Below, one piece after another: positions 33,841 through 45,856 of a stretch of 64,000 nucleotides of DNA; position 1 is the stretch's first letter, and each line of letters opens with the position of its first letter. The translations under genes and the position numbers were made by a program. This DNA comes from Sphingomonas yantingensis (lineage in GTDB: Bacteria > Pseudomonadota > Alphaproteobacteria > Sphingomonadales > Sphingomonadaceae): contig NZ_JACIJJ010000002.1 in assembly GCF_014199325.1 (NCBI RefSeq), forward strand, positions 706,156-770,155. The letters run 5' to 3'. The notes beneath the pieces were generated by a model. The model saw nothing but the letters and a program-made list of their open reading frames with translations. It was not told the DNA's origin and did no database searches.

Positions 33841-34383
33841 TCACCCGCGCCGTGCGGGGTCGATCGTCAGCGGACGCCAGTAGGAGGCGTCGTTGCGATC
33901 CAGCGTCTGCGGGCCGTTGCTCGTCAGCAGCCGACGATAATCCTCAGGCAAGGTGGCCGGCGAGATCTCGTTGACCGATTCGTTGAAGCAGAGGCGTGCG
34001 GCGATCGCCCATCGCCCCTCGCGGCGTTCGTGCCGGTCGACATAGCGGCCGAAGCACAATTGGGTCGGACCGCCGGGCACGGTGCCCATATAGGTGTAAT
34101 AGCATTCCGAATGCGCCGTATCCCCGTCGAGGTCGATCGTCAGGTTGCTGATCGCGTGGTGGGTGACGCCGTTATGCGTGTCGTGAAACTCGATCGCCCA
34201 GTCGCAGAACGCCTCCGCTTCCAGGACGACGACGCCGTGATCGTCGATCGCGTCAGGATGATAGGCGGAAAGCATCAGCGCCTTGTCCCGCCGGTCGACC
34301 CCGCGGCAATAGCGCAGCAGCGCCGCCTCGATCTGCTGACGGTCGGCCAGCTCGCGGACGGTGGCTTCGAGCGAGGTATCCAT
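33841..34383 (-). CDS. SnoaL-like / NTF2-fold protein
   Basis: A 180-residue protein with the SnoaL_4-like pattern DRQQIEAALLRYCRGVDRRDKALMLSAYHPDA, THHAISNLTIDLDGD, and a C-terminal ASYWRPL tail. It is only loosely similar to the protein at 9314, although the fold family is the same. It is co-directional with, and 13 bp downstream of, a CYP101-like P450, so both are probably expressed from the promoter at about 35680. A role in isomerising or dehydrating the P450 product is speculative. Confidence 0.8.
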   Translation of the reverse strand: MDTSLEATVRELADRQQIEAALLRYCRGVDRRDKALMLSAYHPDAIDDHGVVVLEAEAFCDWAIEFHDTHNGVTHHAISNLTIDLDGDTAHSECYYTYMGTVPGGPTQLCFGRYVDRHERREGRWAIAARLCFNESVNEISPATLPEDYRRLLTSNGPQTLDRNDASYWRPLTIDPARRG

Positions 34384-34396
34384 GATGCAGCCTCCT

Positions 34397-35599
34397 TCAC
34401 CAGACCAGCGGCAGATGCTCGACGCTGCCGTTCACGCCGGTGCGGATGCGCGGCGGGTCGGCCGGATCGAGCGCGAAATCCGGGATGCGCGGCAGCCATT
34501 CCTCGAGCAGGATCTTGATCTCCGCGCGGGCCAGCATCGATCCCGGACACACGTGCGGACCTGCGCCGAAGGTGGTCTTGGTGTTGGACTTGCGCGCGAA
34601 ATCGATCGCCAGCGGATCGGGATAGTCGCGCGGGTCCAGCGCGCCGAACGGCGTCGCCAGCATGATCTTGTCGCCCGCGCGCATCCGAACGCCGTGAAAG
34701 TCGATGTCCGAAACCACGGTCCGACCCGGATTGGTCAGTGCGAACCGGCGCAGGAACTCTTCGGTCGCCGCCGCGGAAAGCCCGCGATCGGCGGCAAGCC
34801 GATGCCGGTCGCCGGGATGGTTCGCCAGATGCTGCATAATGTGCCCCATCATCGAGGCGACTGTATCGAGCCCGCCGATCAGCAGCAGCGTCGTCACGCC
34901 CACCGCCTCGTGCAGGGCGATCGGCCGCCCATCGATCTCGGCGGTTGCGATCTTGCTGATGAGGTCGTCTCCGGGATCGGCCGCCCGCTCGGCGACACGG
35001 CGCTCGGCATATTCGAACAGGAGGGCCAGCTTCTCGGCCTTCGGCGCGTCGGCCTGAACCTGCGCGGCGGCAAGCGGAAGCAGCGTCTCGCGGTCCGCTT
35101 CGGGCAGGTCGACCATGTTCATGAAGATGCGGATCGGCAGGTGCTGCGCAAACTCGGTCACGAACTCGCAGCGGCCCCGCGGCCTCAGCCCCTCGATCAG
35201 CTCGATCGCCAGTGCGCGTGCCTCGGCCTCGCGCGCCTTGAGGGCGGTCGCGACGAAGGCGGGAGAGAAGAGCTTGCGAAATGCCTGCTGGCGCGGTGGA
35301 TCGGCCTCGATCGGGACGAGGCGCGGGCGATCCGGCGGCTCGATCGCGTCGACCGATGCGCCCTCGCTCGAGGTGAAGCGCAGCGGATCGCCGAATGCCT
35401 CCGCAAGGTAGGCGCGCCGGGCGAGGATCCAGTGGCCACCGTTATAGGGCGACCAGAAGATGTCGGGCACCCCGGCCTCGTGCAGCCGGGCATAGGGGCG
35501 GTGATAGCTGTCCTCGACGTCGGGGCGGTACCCGTCGAAATCGACGACGAGGCCGTCGGGGACGTGCGTGGGAACGGGCGAGCGGACGGCGGCGGCCAT
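34397..35599 (-). CDS. Cytochrome P450, CYP101 (P450cam)-like
   Basis: A 400-residue P450 from the ATG at 35599 (AGGAG 8 bp upstream). Motifs are I-helix GGLDT (242-246), ExxR E281/R284, and heme loop FGAGPHVCPG with Cys351. The NGGHWILAR segment (53-61) and LPIRIFMNMVDLPEAD closely parallel P450cam and the P450 at 486, so both are CYP101-like paralogues. The residue equivalent to P450cam Tyr96 is not evident. It heads an operon with the SnoaL-like protein and is divergent from an SDR/aldehyde dehydrogenase operon. Confidence 0.93.
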   Translation of the reverse strand: MAAAVRSPVPTHVPDGLVVDFDGYRPDVEDSYHRPYARLHEAGVPDIFWSPYNGGHWILARRAYLAEAFGDPLRFTSSEGASVDAIEPPDRPRLVPIEADPPRQQAFRKLFSPAFVATALKAREAEARALAIELIEGLRPRGRCEFVTEFAQHLPIRIFMNMVDLPEADRETLLPLAAAQVQADAPKAEKLALLFEYAERRVAERAADPGDDLISKIATAEIDGRPIALHEAVGVTTLLLIGGLDTVASMMGHIMQHLANHPGDRHRLAADRGLSAAATEEFLRRFALTNPGRTVVSDIDFHGVRMRAGDKIMLATPFGALDPRDYPDPLAIDFARKSNTKTTFGAGPHVCPGSMLARAEIKILLEEWLPRIPDFALDPADPPRIRTGVNGSVEHLPLVW

Positions 35600-35678
35600 C
35601 TGGGTCTCCTGTGATCGCCGTCGAGCGTTCGCCCCCCGGCCGCGCAGGTCAACCATGCGTAGCGGCGGGCGTGTCAGG

Positions 35679-35694
35679 CATCGAGTGTGCGATG
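35679..35694. promoter_or_regulatory. Cluster palindrome site 11
   Basis: CATCGA-GTGT-GCGATG, one inner mismatch. It lies between the P450 start (35599; 79 bp) and the SDR start (35767; 72 bp). Confidence 0.58.
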
Positions 35695-35766
35695 TGTGCC
35701 GCGGAATTGTGGCGATGCCGCGCGCGCCGTCGCAGGACAGGTGCGGCCCCCGCGTGCGAGGATAGC

Positions 35767-36552
35767 ATGATCGACCTGGCTCAATTGTACGGCTTTCATG
35801 ACCGAACCGTCCTGGTGACCGGGGGCGGGCGGGGGATTGGCCGCGCGGTATGCGAGCTGTTCACCGCGGCGGGTGCCCGCGTGGCGGTCAGCGACATCGA
35901 TGCCGCAGGTGCAGGGGCGGTCGCGGCGATGCTGCCGGGCGCGGTCGCGTATCCATGCGACGTGTCGGACGAGGGTTCGGTGACGGCGACCACCGCGCAG
36001 GTCGTGCGCGACTTCGGCCGGCTCGATGCCGTCGTCCATGTTGCCGCGATCTTCCCCAAGCGCGACTTTCTCAGCATGACGGCGGCGCAGTGGGATGCGC
36101 TCCACGCGGTCAACACGCGCGGCACGTTCCTCGTCATGCGGGAAGCGATCAAGGCGATGAAGGCCGGGGCACGCGGCGGCGCGATCGTCAACGTCGCATC
36201 GACCAGCGGCGAGCGCGCATCGGTGACCAACAACGCGAACTACGGGGCTTCCAAGGCGGCTGTCATCAACCTCACCCGATCGATGGCGATCGAGACGGCG
36301 GGTGACGGCATCCGCATCAACGCGGTGCTGCCGGGCGGCGTCGCGACCGAGGGGGCGAAGGCCGCGACTGAGCAGATGAAGGCGGACGGCCTGTCGCTCG
36401 GCGGGCCGATGACGGGGCCGGGGCGAATGCCGCTCGGCCGCGTGGCGGACCCGCACGAGATCGCTGCCGCGTGTCTGTTCCTCGCTGCCGATGCAGCGTC
36501 GTACATCACCGGCGTCAGCCTGCCCGTCGATGGCGGCTTCCTCGTCAGCTGA
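35767..36552 (+). CDS. Short-chain dehydrogenase/reductase (SDR)
   Basis: A 261-residue classical SDR with TGGGRGIG, DIDAAGAG in the NAD-selective position, a Ser in VASTSG, and the catalytic YGASK. The acidic residue after the second strand (SDID) favours NAD over NADP. It ends ITGVSLPVDGGFLVS. It is followed after 31 bp by an aldehyde dehydrogenase, which suggests sequential alcohol-to-aldehyde/ketone-to-acid oxidation. The start at 35767 follows GAGGAT; a long frame upstream is noise across the promoter. Confidence 0.89.
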   Translation: MIDLAQLYGFHDRTVLVTGGGRGIGRAVCELFTAAGARVAVSDIDAAGAGAVAAMLPGAVAYPCDVSDEGSVTATTAQVVRDFGRLDAVVHVAAIFPKRDFLSMTAAQWDALHAVNTRGTFLVMREAIKAMKAGARGGAIVNVASTSGERASVTNNANYGASKAAVINLTRSMAIETAGDGIRINAVLPGGVATEGAKAATEQMKADGLSLGGPMTGPGRMPLGRVADPHEIAAACLFLAADAASYITGVSLPVDGGFLVS

Positions 36553-36583
36553 CCGGCAATTTTCACGCGTCAAGGACGATCGC

Positions 36584-38020
36584 ATGTATACCGAACTCTT
36601 CCTTTGCATCGACGGTCGCTTCATCGGGTCGGGGCCGGGCCGCACGAGCGAGCCGGTGGAGAATCCGGCGACCGGCGCCGTGCTGGGCGAATTGCCCCAT
36701 GCGACGACCGCGGAACTCGACGAGGCGGTCGCTGCCGCCACGCGCGCCTTTGCGGGCTGGGCGGCGACGGCGCCGTTCGAGCGGAGCGCGATCCTGCGCC
36801 GGACCGCAGGCATCCTGCGCGACCGGATCGATGCGATCGCGGCGATCATGACGCTCGAGCAGGGCAAGCCGCTCGCCGAGGCCAAGGGCGAATTGACCCA
36901 CGCGATCGAGTTGTTCGAATGGCTGGCCGAGGAGGGGCGTCGCACCTATGGCCGCGTCGTGCCCTCGCGCGCGCCGGGGGCGCTCGAGCACCTCGTCCTG
37001 CGCGAGCCGGTGGGGGTTTGCGCCGCCTTCACGCCCTGGAACTTCCCGGCGCTGACGCCGGTACGCAAGCTTGGCGCGGCGCTTGCGGCCGGCTGCACCG
37101 TCATCCTCAAGGCGTCGGAGGAGACCCCCGGCTGCGCGGTCGAGATCATGCGCGCGCTGCACGAGGCGGGGCTGCCCGCCGGCTGCGCGCAGCTCGTCTT
37201 CGGCGTACCGGCCGACGTGTCTGAGCGGCTGATCGCCGCGCCCGATGTCCGCAAGATCAGCTTCACCGGATCGACCCCGGTGGGCAAGCATCTGATGGCG
37301 CTGGCAGCGGCTGGCGCCAAGCGCACGACGATGGAATTGGGCGGCAATGCGCCGGTGCTCGTCTTTTCCGACGCGGATTACGACGCGGCGCTTGCCGCGC
37401 TGACGGCCGCCAAGTTCCGCAATGCCGGTCAGGTCTGCGTCAGCCCGGCGCGGTTCTTCGTTCACGAAAGTCTCTACCAGCGCTTTGTCGCCGATGCGGC
37501 GGCACGGGCGCGGGCATTGCGGCTCGGCGACGGCCTCGATCCTCAGAGCCAGATGGGGCCGCTGGCGAACGCCCGCCGGGTCGAGGCGATGGAAGCGTTC
37601 GTCGCCGATGCCGAACGGGGCGGCGCGCGCATCGTCGGGGGCGGCAGGAGGCGCGGCGATACGGGCATGTTCTTCGAACCGACCGTCGTCGCCGCCGATG
37701 CCCCCGACATTCGCCTGTTCCGCGACGAATGCTTCGGTCCGATCCTGCCGGTGATGCCGTTCGGCACGCTGGACGAGGCGATCGAACTTGCCAACGGGAC
37801 CGCCGCCGGCCTTGCGGGATACGCGTTCACGCAGGCGATCGGCAACCGTCAGGCGGCGATGCACCGGCTGCGTGTAGGAATGGTCGGGGTCAACACGCTC
37901 GCGATCTCCACGGCCGAGACGCCGTTCGGCGGGGTCGGCGAAAGCGGCTTCGGGTCGGAAGGCGGGTCGGAGGGCCTCGACGCTTATCTCCAGACCAAGC
38001 TCGCCTCGATCGCTGCCTGA
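36584..38020 (+). CDS. NAD(P)-dependent aldehyde dehydrogenase
   Basis: A 478-residue enzyme of the succinate-semialdehyde-dehydrogenase-like group. Visible are FTPWNFPALTP (149-158), the coenzyme loop FTGSTPVGK, general base Glu251 in MELGGNAP, and nucleophile Cys285 in NAGQVCVSPARF. The length is standard. The start at 36584 follows AAGGA. It would oxidise an aldehyde to a carboxylate, feeding the CoA ligases of the cluster. It is probably in an operon with the upstream SDR; the next genes (ETF) have their own palindrome site. Confidence 0.93.
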   Translation: MYTELFLCIDGRFIGSGPGRTSEPVENPATGAVLGELPHATTAELDEAVAAATRAFAGWAATAPFERSAILRRTAGILRDRIDAIAAIMTLEQGKPLAEAKGELTHAIELFEWLAEEGRRTYGRVVPSRAPGALEHLVLREPVGVCAAFTPWNFPALTPVRKLGAALAAGCTVILKASEETPGCAVEIMRALHEAGLPAGCAQLVFGVPADVSERLIAAPDVRKISFTGSTPVGKHLMALAAAGAKRTTMELGGNAPVLVFSDADYDAALAALTAAKFRNAGQVCVSPARFFVHESLYQRFVADAAARARALRLGDGLDPQSQMGPLANARRVEAMEAFVADAERGGARIVGGGRRRGDTGMFFEPTVVAADAPDIRLFRDECFGPILPVMPFGTLDEAIELANGTAAGLAGYAFTQAIGNRQAAMHRLRVGMVGVNTLAISTAETPFGGVGESGFGSEGGSEGLDAYLQTKLASIAA

Positions 38021-38028
38021 AGGCGCGC

Positions 38029-38044
38029 AATCGCCGCTGCGATA
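38029..38044. promoter_or_regulatory. Cluster palindrome site 12
   Basis: AATCGC-CGCT-GCGATA, with five complementary pairs, immediately after the aldehyde dehydrogenase stop and 91 bp upstream of etfB (38136). Confidence 0.52.
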
Positions 38045-38135
38045 TGCGGGCGGGGGCGTCGATCTTCGCAGCAGGCCGGAGTAGGACGCGGCCCGGATGA
38101 TCGTGCCGGGTGCCGGCCGGAGCGGAAGGTAGCGA

Positions 38136-38885
38136 ATGAAAGTCATCGTGCCCGTCAAGCGCGTGCTTGACTACAACGTGAAGCCGCGGGTGAAGGCGGA
38201 CGGGTCGGGGGTCGACCTGGCCAACGTCAAGATGAGCATGAACCCGTTCGACGAGATCGCGGTCGAGGAAGCCATCCGCCTGAAGGAAAAGGGCGTGGCG
38301 ACCGAGATCGTCGCCGTGTCGATCGGGGTTGCCAAGGCGCAGGACACGCTGCGAACCGCGCTCGCCATGGGTGCCGACCGCGCGATCCTGGTAACCGCCG
38401 AGACCGAGGTAGAGCCGCTCGCCGTCGCCAAGATCCTCAAGGCGATCGTCGACGAGGAAACGCCGCAGCTGGTCATCCTCGGCAAGCAGGCGATCGATGA
38501 CGATGCGAACCAGACCGGCCAGATGCTCGCCGCGCTGACCGGGTGGGCGCAGGGCACCTTTGCCTCGAAGGTCGAGGTCGAAGGCGACACCGCCAAGGTC
38601 ACGCGCGAGGTCGATGGCGGGCTGGAGACGGTGAGCCTCAAGCTCCCCGCGATCGTCACCACCGACCTTCGCCTCAACGAGCCGCGCTATGCGACGCTGC
38701 CCAACATCATGAAGGCCAAGTCCAAGCCGCTCGCGAATAAGACGCCTGCCGACTACGGCGTCGACATCGCCCCGCGCCTGACGATCGTCTCGGTCGCCGA
38801 GCCCGCCAAGCGCCAGGCCGGCGCCAAGGTCGCCGACGTCGACGAACTGGTGATGAAGCTCAAGGCGATGGGCGTCGCCAAGTAA
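38136..38885 (+). CDS. etfB: Electron transfer flavoprotein beta subunit
   Basis: A 249-residue EtfB with the canonical N-terminus [20 protein letters not shown], the [18 protein letters not shown] segment, and the AMP-binding region [17 protein letters not shown]. Together with EtfA it accepts electrons from acyl-CoA dehydrogenases and passes them to ETF:quinone oxidoreductase, which is not seen in this window. It sits inside the catabolic cluster behind palindrome site 12, which suggests pathway-linked supply for the seven dehydrogenases. It could also be the organism's only ETF. Confidence 0.96.
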   Translation: MKVIVPVKRVLDYNVKPRVKADGSGVDLANVKMSMNPFDEIAVEEAIRLKEKGVATEIVAVSIGVAKAQDTLRTALAMGADRAILVTAETEVEPLAVAKILKAIVDEETPQLVILGKQAIDDDANQTGQMLAALTGWAQGTFASKVEVEGDTAKVTREVDGGLETVSLKLPAIVTTDLRLNEPRYATLPNIMKAKSKPLANKTPADYGVDIAPRLTIVSVAEPAKRQAGAKVADVDELVMKLKAMGVAK

Positions 38886-38919
38886 GCCTGCCGGCACAAC
38901 GGATCAGAGGAACATCGAA

Positions 38920-39849
38920 ATGAAGACCTTGGTTTGGGTCGAGCATGACGGTCAGGCCGTCAAGGACGCCACGCTGTCGGCGGTCACTGCCGCCAGCAAG
39001 CTGGGCGAAGTCCACCTCCTCGTCGCGGGCGAGAATGTCGGCGGCGTCGCCGAGGCGGCGGCAAAGATCGCGGGCGTCGACAAGGTGCATGTCGCCGACG
39101 GCGCGCCCTTCGCGCACGCGCTCGCCGAGAATGTCGCGCCGCTGGTGGCGGGGCTGATGGAGAGCCACGACGCCTTCGTCGCGCCGGCGACCACCACGGG
39201 CAAAAACATCGCCCCGCGCGTCGCCGCGCTGCTCGACGTGATGCAGCTGTCCGACATCCTCTCGGTCGAGGGGCCGGATACGTTCACGCGGCCGATCTAT
39301 GCCGGCAACGCGATCGCGACGGTCAAGACCTCGGACGCCAAGCTCGTCGTCACCGTGCGCGGCACCGCGTTCGAGAAGGCAGCGGCCGAGGGCGGGTCGG
39401 GCACGATCGAGGCGGTCGGCGGTGGCGCGGACGCTGGCGTGTCGAGCTTCGTCGGCGCCGAGATCGCGCAGTCGTCGCGGCCTGAACTGACGAGTGCCAA
39501 GATCATCGTCTCGGGCGGCCGTGCGCTGGGCAGCTCGGACGAGTTCCACAAGCTGATCGACCCGCTCGCCGACAAGCTCGGTGCCGGCGTCGGCGCGAGC
39601 CGCGCGGCGGTCGATGCGGGCTATGCCCCCAACGACTATCAGGTCGGCCAGACGGGCAAGATTGTCGCCCCCGAAGTCTATGTCGCGGTCGGCATCTCGG
39701 GCGCGATCCAGCATCTGGCCGGCATGAAGGATTCGAAGGTCATCGTCGCGATCAACAAGGACGAGGACGCCCCGATCTTCCAGGTCGCCGATCTCGGCCT
39801 CGTCGGCGACCTGTTCAAGGTGGTGCCGGAACTGACCAAGAAGCTCTAG
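38920..39849 (+). CDS. etfA: Electron transfer flavoprotein alpha subunit
   Basis: A 309-residue EtfA. The N-terminal domain begins [19 protein letters not shown]. The FAD-binding C-terminal domain carries [37 protein letters not shown] and [15 protein letters not shown], ending [20 protein letters not shown]. It follows etfB by 34 bp and pairs with it in a heterodimer. It is followed by a convergent flavoprotein gene only 15 bp away. Confidence 0.96.
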   Translation: MKTLVWVEHDGQAVKDATLSAVTAASKLGEVHLLVAGENVGGVAEAAAKIAGVDKVHVADGAPFAHALAENVAPLVAGLMESHDAFVAPATTTGKNIAPRVAALLDVMQLSDILSVEGPDTFTRPIYAGNAIATVKTSDAKLVVTVRGTAFEKAAAEGGSGTIEAVGGGADAGVSSFVGAEIAQSSRPELTSAKIIVSGGRALGSSDEFHKLIDPLADKLGAGVGASRAAVDAGYAPNDYQVGQTGKIVAPEVYVAVGISGAIQHLAGMKDSKVIVAINKDEDAPIFQVADLGLVGDLFKVVPELTKKL

Positions 39850-39864
39850 GCAGGTTCGCGCGCT

Positions 39865-42278
<2,414 letters not shown>

Positions 42279-42287
42279 GGTCGGGAT

Positions 42288-42303
42288 GATCGCGATTGCG
42301 ATC
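42288..42303. promoter_or_regulatory. Cluster palindrome site 14
   Basis: GATCGC-GATT-GCGATC, a perfect inverted repeat (18 bp as TGATCGCGATTGCGATCA), 83 bp upstream of the KstD-like start (42387). Confidence 0.55.
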
Positions 42304-42386
42304 AAGCGCCCGATGCGCTTGAGCACGCCAGTGGGTGAGGGGCACCACCCCGGAACGCGACGGATCAGGATCGCAGGAGAGTAAAC

Positions 42387-44123
42387 ATGTCTGAGATGCC
42401 GGCGCTGCAATCCGAATACGACCTGATCGTCATCGGATCGGGGGGCGGGTCGATGGCGGCTGCGCTGACCGCCAAGACGCTCGGCAAGCGGGCGGTCATC
42501 CTCGAGAAGATGGACAAGGTCGGCGGTTCGACGAGCTTTTCGGGCGGCGTCTGGTGGATCCCGAACAGCTCGCTTCTACGCAAGGCGGGGATCGAGGACA
42601 GCTACGAGAAGTCGCGGCAATATTTCGACAGCGTCGTCACCTATCGCGGGCCCGGCGTGACGCCGGCGCGCCGCGACGCCTTTCTCAAAGGCGCGCCGCG
42701 GATGCTCGACTTCCTGATCGGGCTGGGCCTGAAGGTCCGGCGTCCGCATTTCGACTGGCCCGACTATTACGACGAGGTGCAGGGCGGCCTTCCCGAGGGC
42801 CGATCGATCATGCCCGCCAAGTTCAACCTGAAGGAGCTTGGCGCGTGGAAGGATAGGCTGGCGCTCTACGGCCCGTTGACCCACATGCCGATGGGATCGG
42901 ACGAGTTTCCGGTGCTGTTCCTGCTGAAGCGGACCATGGCCGGCAAGCTGATGGCCGCCAAATTCGTGGCCACGATGCTGCGCGACAAGATCACCGGGCG
43001 GCAAACGGTGTCGAACGGTGCGGCGATCCAGGGGCGGATGCTCCAGATCGCGCTGCGCGAGGGTGTCGAACTGCATCGCTCGACCCCGGTCAGGCGCTTC
43101 ATCGTCGAGAAGGATCGCGTCGTCGGCGTCGTCGCCGAACAGAACGGCCGCGAGATCGAGGTGCGTGCGCGTGACGGCGTGATCGCCAATGTCGGCGGTT
43201 TCTCGCGCAACAAGGAGATGCGCGAGCGGGTGATGGGCGGGCTGCCGACGTCGAACGAATGGACCAATGCCAATCCGGGCGACACCGGCGAAGTCATTCA
43301 GGCGATGATGGACATGGGCGCCGCGACCGATTGCCTCGACGCGGCCTGGTGGGTCGTCACGTCACGCAACACCGACGGCAGCTGGCCCGAGGGGGCGGTG
43401 TGGACCGACGGGACGGTGGTGCCCTTCATGCATCACCTCGATCTCAGCCAACCCTTTTCGATCATGGTCGATCAGGACGGCCGGCGCATCGCCGACGAGG
43501 CCGGCGCCTATATGGAGATCGGCGAGCGCATCTATCAGCGTCAGCGCGAGACCGGGCGGGCGGTGCCGGCATGGGTTATCTTCGACAAGCGACATCGTGA
43601 GCGGTACAATTGGGGCGCGTCGCAACCCGGTGTCACGCCCAAGTCGTGGCTCGAAAGCGGCTATATGAAAAAGGCCGATACGCTGGCCGCGCTTGCCGCG
43701 GCTTGCGGGATCGATGCCGCCGGGCTGGAAGCCGAGGTCGCGCGGTACAATCGGTTCTGCAAGACGGGCGTCGACGAGGATTACGGGCGCGGCAGTCGCG
43801 CCTTCGACAACGCCCATGGCGATCCCACGGTGAAGCCGAATCCCAATTTGGGCCCGATCGAGCAGGGGCCATTTTATGCCGTTGCGATCTATCCGGGCGA
43901 TGTGGGCACGGCCGGCGGTGTCGTCGCCGACGAATATGCACGGGTGCTCCGCGAGGACGGGTCGGTCATCCCGGGCCTGTATGCGGTCGGCAACTCGACG
44001 GCCTCGGTGTTCGGTCGGTGTTATCCGGGTGCGGGCGCCAGTATCGGTGCATCCTTCACATTCGGCTATATCGCGGCCCATCACAGTGCGGGATCGAACG
44101 AGCTGTCGCGAATCCTGAGCTGA
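42387..44123 (+). CDS. FAD-dependent oxidoreductase, 3-ketosteroid-dehydrogenase / fumarate reductase-like
   Basis: A 578-residue flavoprotein. The N-terminal FAD motif is YDLIVIGSGGGSMAAALTAK (11-30), followed by VILEKMDKVGGSTSFSGG. The C-terminal FAD region has YAVGNSTASVFGRCYPGAGASIG, resembling the KstD segment where Tyr487 and Gly491 act (positions in Rhodococcus KstD1). The fold can support delta1-dehydrogenation of ketosteroids or related ring desaturations. Succinate-dehydrogenase-like uses are less likely without partner subunits. Together with the Rieske oxygenase downstream it recalls the KstD/KshA pair in steroid ring opening, but this is inference. Confidence 0.85.
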   Translation: MSEMPALQSEYDLIVIGSGGGSMAAALTAKTLGKRAVILEKMDKVGGSTSFSGGVWWIPNSSLLRKAGIEDSYEKSRQYFDSVVTYRGPGVTPARRDAFLKGAPRMLDFLIGLGLKVRRPHFDWPDYYDEVQGGLPEGRSIMPAKFNLKELGAWKDRLALYGPLTHMPMGSDEFPVLFLLKRTMAGKLMAAKFVATMLRDKITGRQTVSNGAAIQGRMLQIALREGVELHRSTPVRRFIVEKDRVVGVVAEQNGREIEVRARDGVIANVGGFSRNKEMRERVMGGLPTSNEWTNANPGDTGEVIQAMMDMGAATDCLDAAWWVVTSRNTDGSWPEGAVWTDGTVVPFMHHLDLSQPFSIMVDQDGRRIADEAGAYMEIGERIYQRQRETGRAVPAWVIFDKRHRERYNWGASQPGVTPKSWLESGYMKKADTLAALAAACGIDAAGLEAEVARYNRFCKTGVDEDYGRGSRAFDNAHGDPTVKPNPNLGPIEQGPFYAVAIYPGDVGTAGGVVADEYARVLREDGSVIPGLYAVGNSTASVFGRCYPGAGASIGASFTFGYIAAHHSAGSNELSRILS

Positions 44124-44269
44124 CCGACCGGTCTTCGGTTCCGCGAGCATTTAGCGGAGCCGTCATTATCCATGCCCGAAGGGCGCGTGCCGCGAGCCTA
44201 TGAGGCGCGCGCGCGTGGCCGTCGTGCCCGAGATGCCGACGCAAGCCATTTCCGACATCCACGACAGGA

Positions 44270-44285
44270 TTTCGCGAATGCGATG
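44270..44285. promoter_or_regulatory. Cluster palindrome site 15 (degenerate)
   Basis: TTTCGC-GAAT-GCGATG keeps the inner TCGC/GCGA pairing but has two outer mismatches. It is 101 bp upstream of the Rieske oxygenase start (44387), in a 263-bp gap that otherwise holds nothing I recognise. Confidence 0.35.
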
Positions 44286-44386
44286 GACGAACGGCCGGGA
44301 AAGCCTATCGACAAGGGTACTTGTCATTACATCCCGAAAGGCCGACATTCCCCCAAAGCGCTGAAGCGCGGCGTAAGGAGTTGGAT

Positions 44387-45721
44387 ATGGCAACCGTCGT
44401 CGACACACGTCCGCGGGACGTGATCCGGGTGTCCAAGCAGAATTACCTGTCGAAGGAATTCCTGGATAAGGAAAACGAGCATCTCTGGCCGCGCGTCTGG
44501 CAGGTCGCCTGCCGCGAGGAGGAAATTCCGAATCCCGGTGATTACAGCGTCTACGACGTCGCCGACGAGACGATCGTCGTGGTGCGCAATCGCGACGGCG
44601 GGTTCAACGCCTTTCACAATGTCTGCCCGCACCGCGGCCGGCAGATCATGGAAGGGTGCGGCCATGCCGTGAACTTCCGCTGCCAGTATCACAATTGGAC
44701 ATTCAATCTGAACGGCAAGAACGTCGCGGTGCAGGACCGCGATGACTGGGCCGGTACGCTGGACCGCGAAGGTATCGATCTCCAGAAGGTCAAGACCGCA
44801 ACCTGGGGCGGCTTCGTCTGGATCAACATGGATTCCGACAGCGAAACGCTGGAGGAATATCTGGGCGTCGTCCCGGAATATCTCGATCCCTTCGAGTTCG
44901 AGAACATGCGGTACCGCTGGTCGCTGGAACTGCATTTGCCGTGTAACTGGAAGACGGCGCTCGAGGCCTTCATGGAAGGGTATCATGTCGCCGCTACGCA
45001 TACCCAGCTGCTCGACGAACAGGGCGAGGATTATACGACCAGCTTCGCGCACGGGAAGCACAGCCATTTCGGCTACTGGAACTCGACCGCGATGCTCGGC
45101 ACGCCGTCGCCGCGCCTGAAAAAGGCCACCCCGGCGGACGTGCGCCCCGGTGTCGTCGAGTTCTTCCGCAAGATGGAGGACACGTTCGGCGCAATCTTCA
45201 CCGACCGCGACTACGAAGCGGCCAAGAGGATCATGGACGAGGTGCCCGCCGATGCCGATCCGATGACGGCATTCGGCATGGCGGTCGAGTTCGGCCGGCG
45301 CGCAGCGGAGGAGGATGGCTGCGGTTATCCGCCCAACCTGACGCCGGAGGCGATGTTCAAGGCCGGGACCGACTGGCACGTCTTTCCGAATTGCGTGACG
45401 TTGCCCTATTTCGACGGCGCCGTCTGGTACCGCGCTCGTCCCGACGGCAACGATCCCGACAAGTGCATCTTCAACATCTGGTCGCTCAAACGCTACGGCC
45501 CCGGCAAGGAGCCGAAGGTCGAGACGCGCGTGGTCAAGGACGTCAGCGGCCAGACCTTCGGCCAGATCGTCGACCAGGACGTGGCCAACATGGCAAAGGT
45601 GCAGAAGGGAATGAAGAGCCGCGCATTCCGCTACGCGCGCCCCAACCCGGTGCAGGAAGTCGAGATCATCAACTTCCACAAGCATCTGGAGGAATATGTC
45701 GAGGGCACGCCGGAAGCCTGA
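44387..45721 (+). CDS. Rieske non-heme iron oxygenase, alpha subunit
   Basis: A 444-residue oxygenase from an ATG behind TAAGGAG. The Rieske cluster ligands are Cys80, His82 (CPHRGR) and Cys99, His102 (CQYHNW). The mononuclear iron histidines are His200 and His205 (EGYHVAATH), and the third, Asp ligand likely lies in the C-terminal VDQDVANMAKVQKG. It would hydroxylate a ring using electrons from a ferredoxin/reductase. No beta subunit, ferredoxin or reductase gene is in the window, so it is alpha-only (like KshA) or its partners are elsewhere. Confidence 0.93.
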   Translation: MATVVDTRPRDVIRVSKQNYLSKEFLDKENEHLWPRVWQVACREEEIPNPGDYSVYDVADETIVVVRNRDGGFNAFHNVCPHRGRQIMEGCGHAVNFRCQYHNWTFNLNGKNVAVQDRDDWAGTLDREGIDLQKVKTATWGGFVWINMDSDSETLEEYLGVVPEYLDPFEFENMRYRWSLELHLPCNWKTALEAFMEGYHVAATHTQLLDEQGEDYTTSFAHGKHSHFGYWNSTAMLGTPSPRLKKATPADVRPGVVEFFRKMEDTFGAIFTDRDYEAAKRIMDEVPADADPMTAFGMAVEFGRRAAEEDGCGYPPNLTPEAMFKAGTDWHVFPNCVTLPYFDGAVWYRARPDGNDPDKCIFNIWSLKRYGPGKEPKVETRVVKDVSGQTFGQIVDQDVANMAKVQKGMKSRAFRYARPNPVQEVEIINFHKHLEEYVEGTPEA

Positions 45722-45734
45722 GGCGACACGCTAA

Positions 45735-45766
45735 GGGGGGGCGGGGACGTCGATCGCCGCCCCCCC
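45735..45766. terminator. G/C-rich hairpin between convergent genes
   Basis: GGGGGGGCGG (45735-45744) pairs with CCGCCCCCCC (45757-45766) around a 12-nt loop containing GACGTC. It lies after the Rieske gene and before the stop of the opposing SDR, so it may act in both directions. Confidence 0.55.
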
Positions 45767-45856
45767 CAAGCGTCGTGCGGCAGCCCTGGCGTCGACCTTG
45801 GACACCGACACTCGGGGTTTGAGCATCTCCTCACCCGGTGAGCCGGTGACACCCGC

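Noticed and set aside
42286..42384. A 32-codon ORF before the KstD-like gene
   Set aside because: It starts inside palindrome site 14 and has no recognisable character.
44172..44423. A small ORF upstream of the Rieske gene
   Set aside because: Arg-rich, no ribosome site, and it overlaps the Rieske start out of frame.
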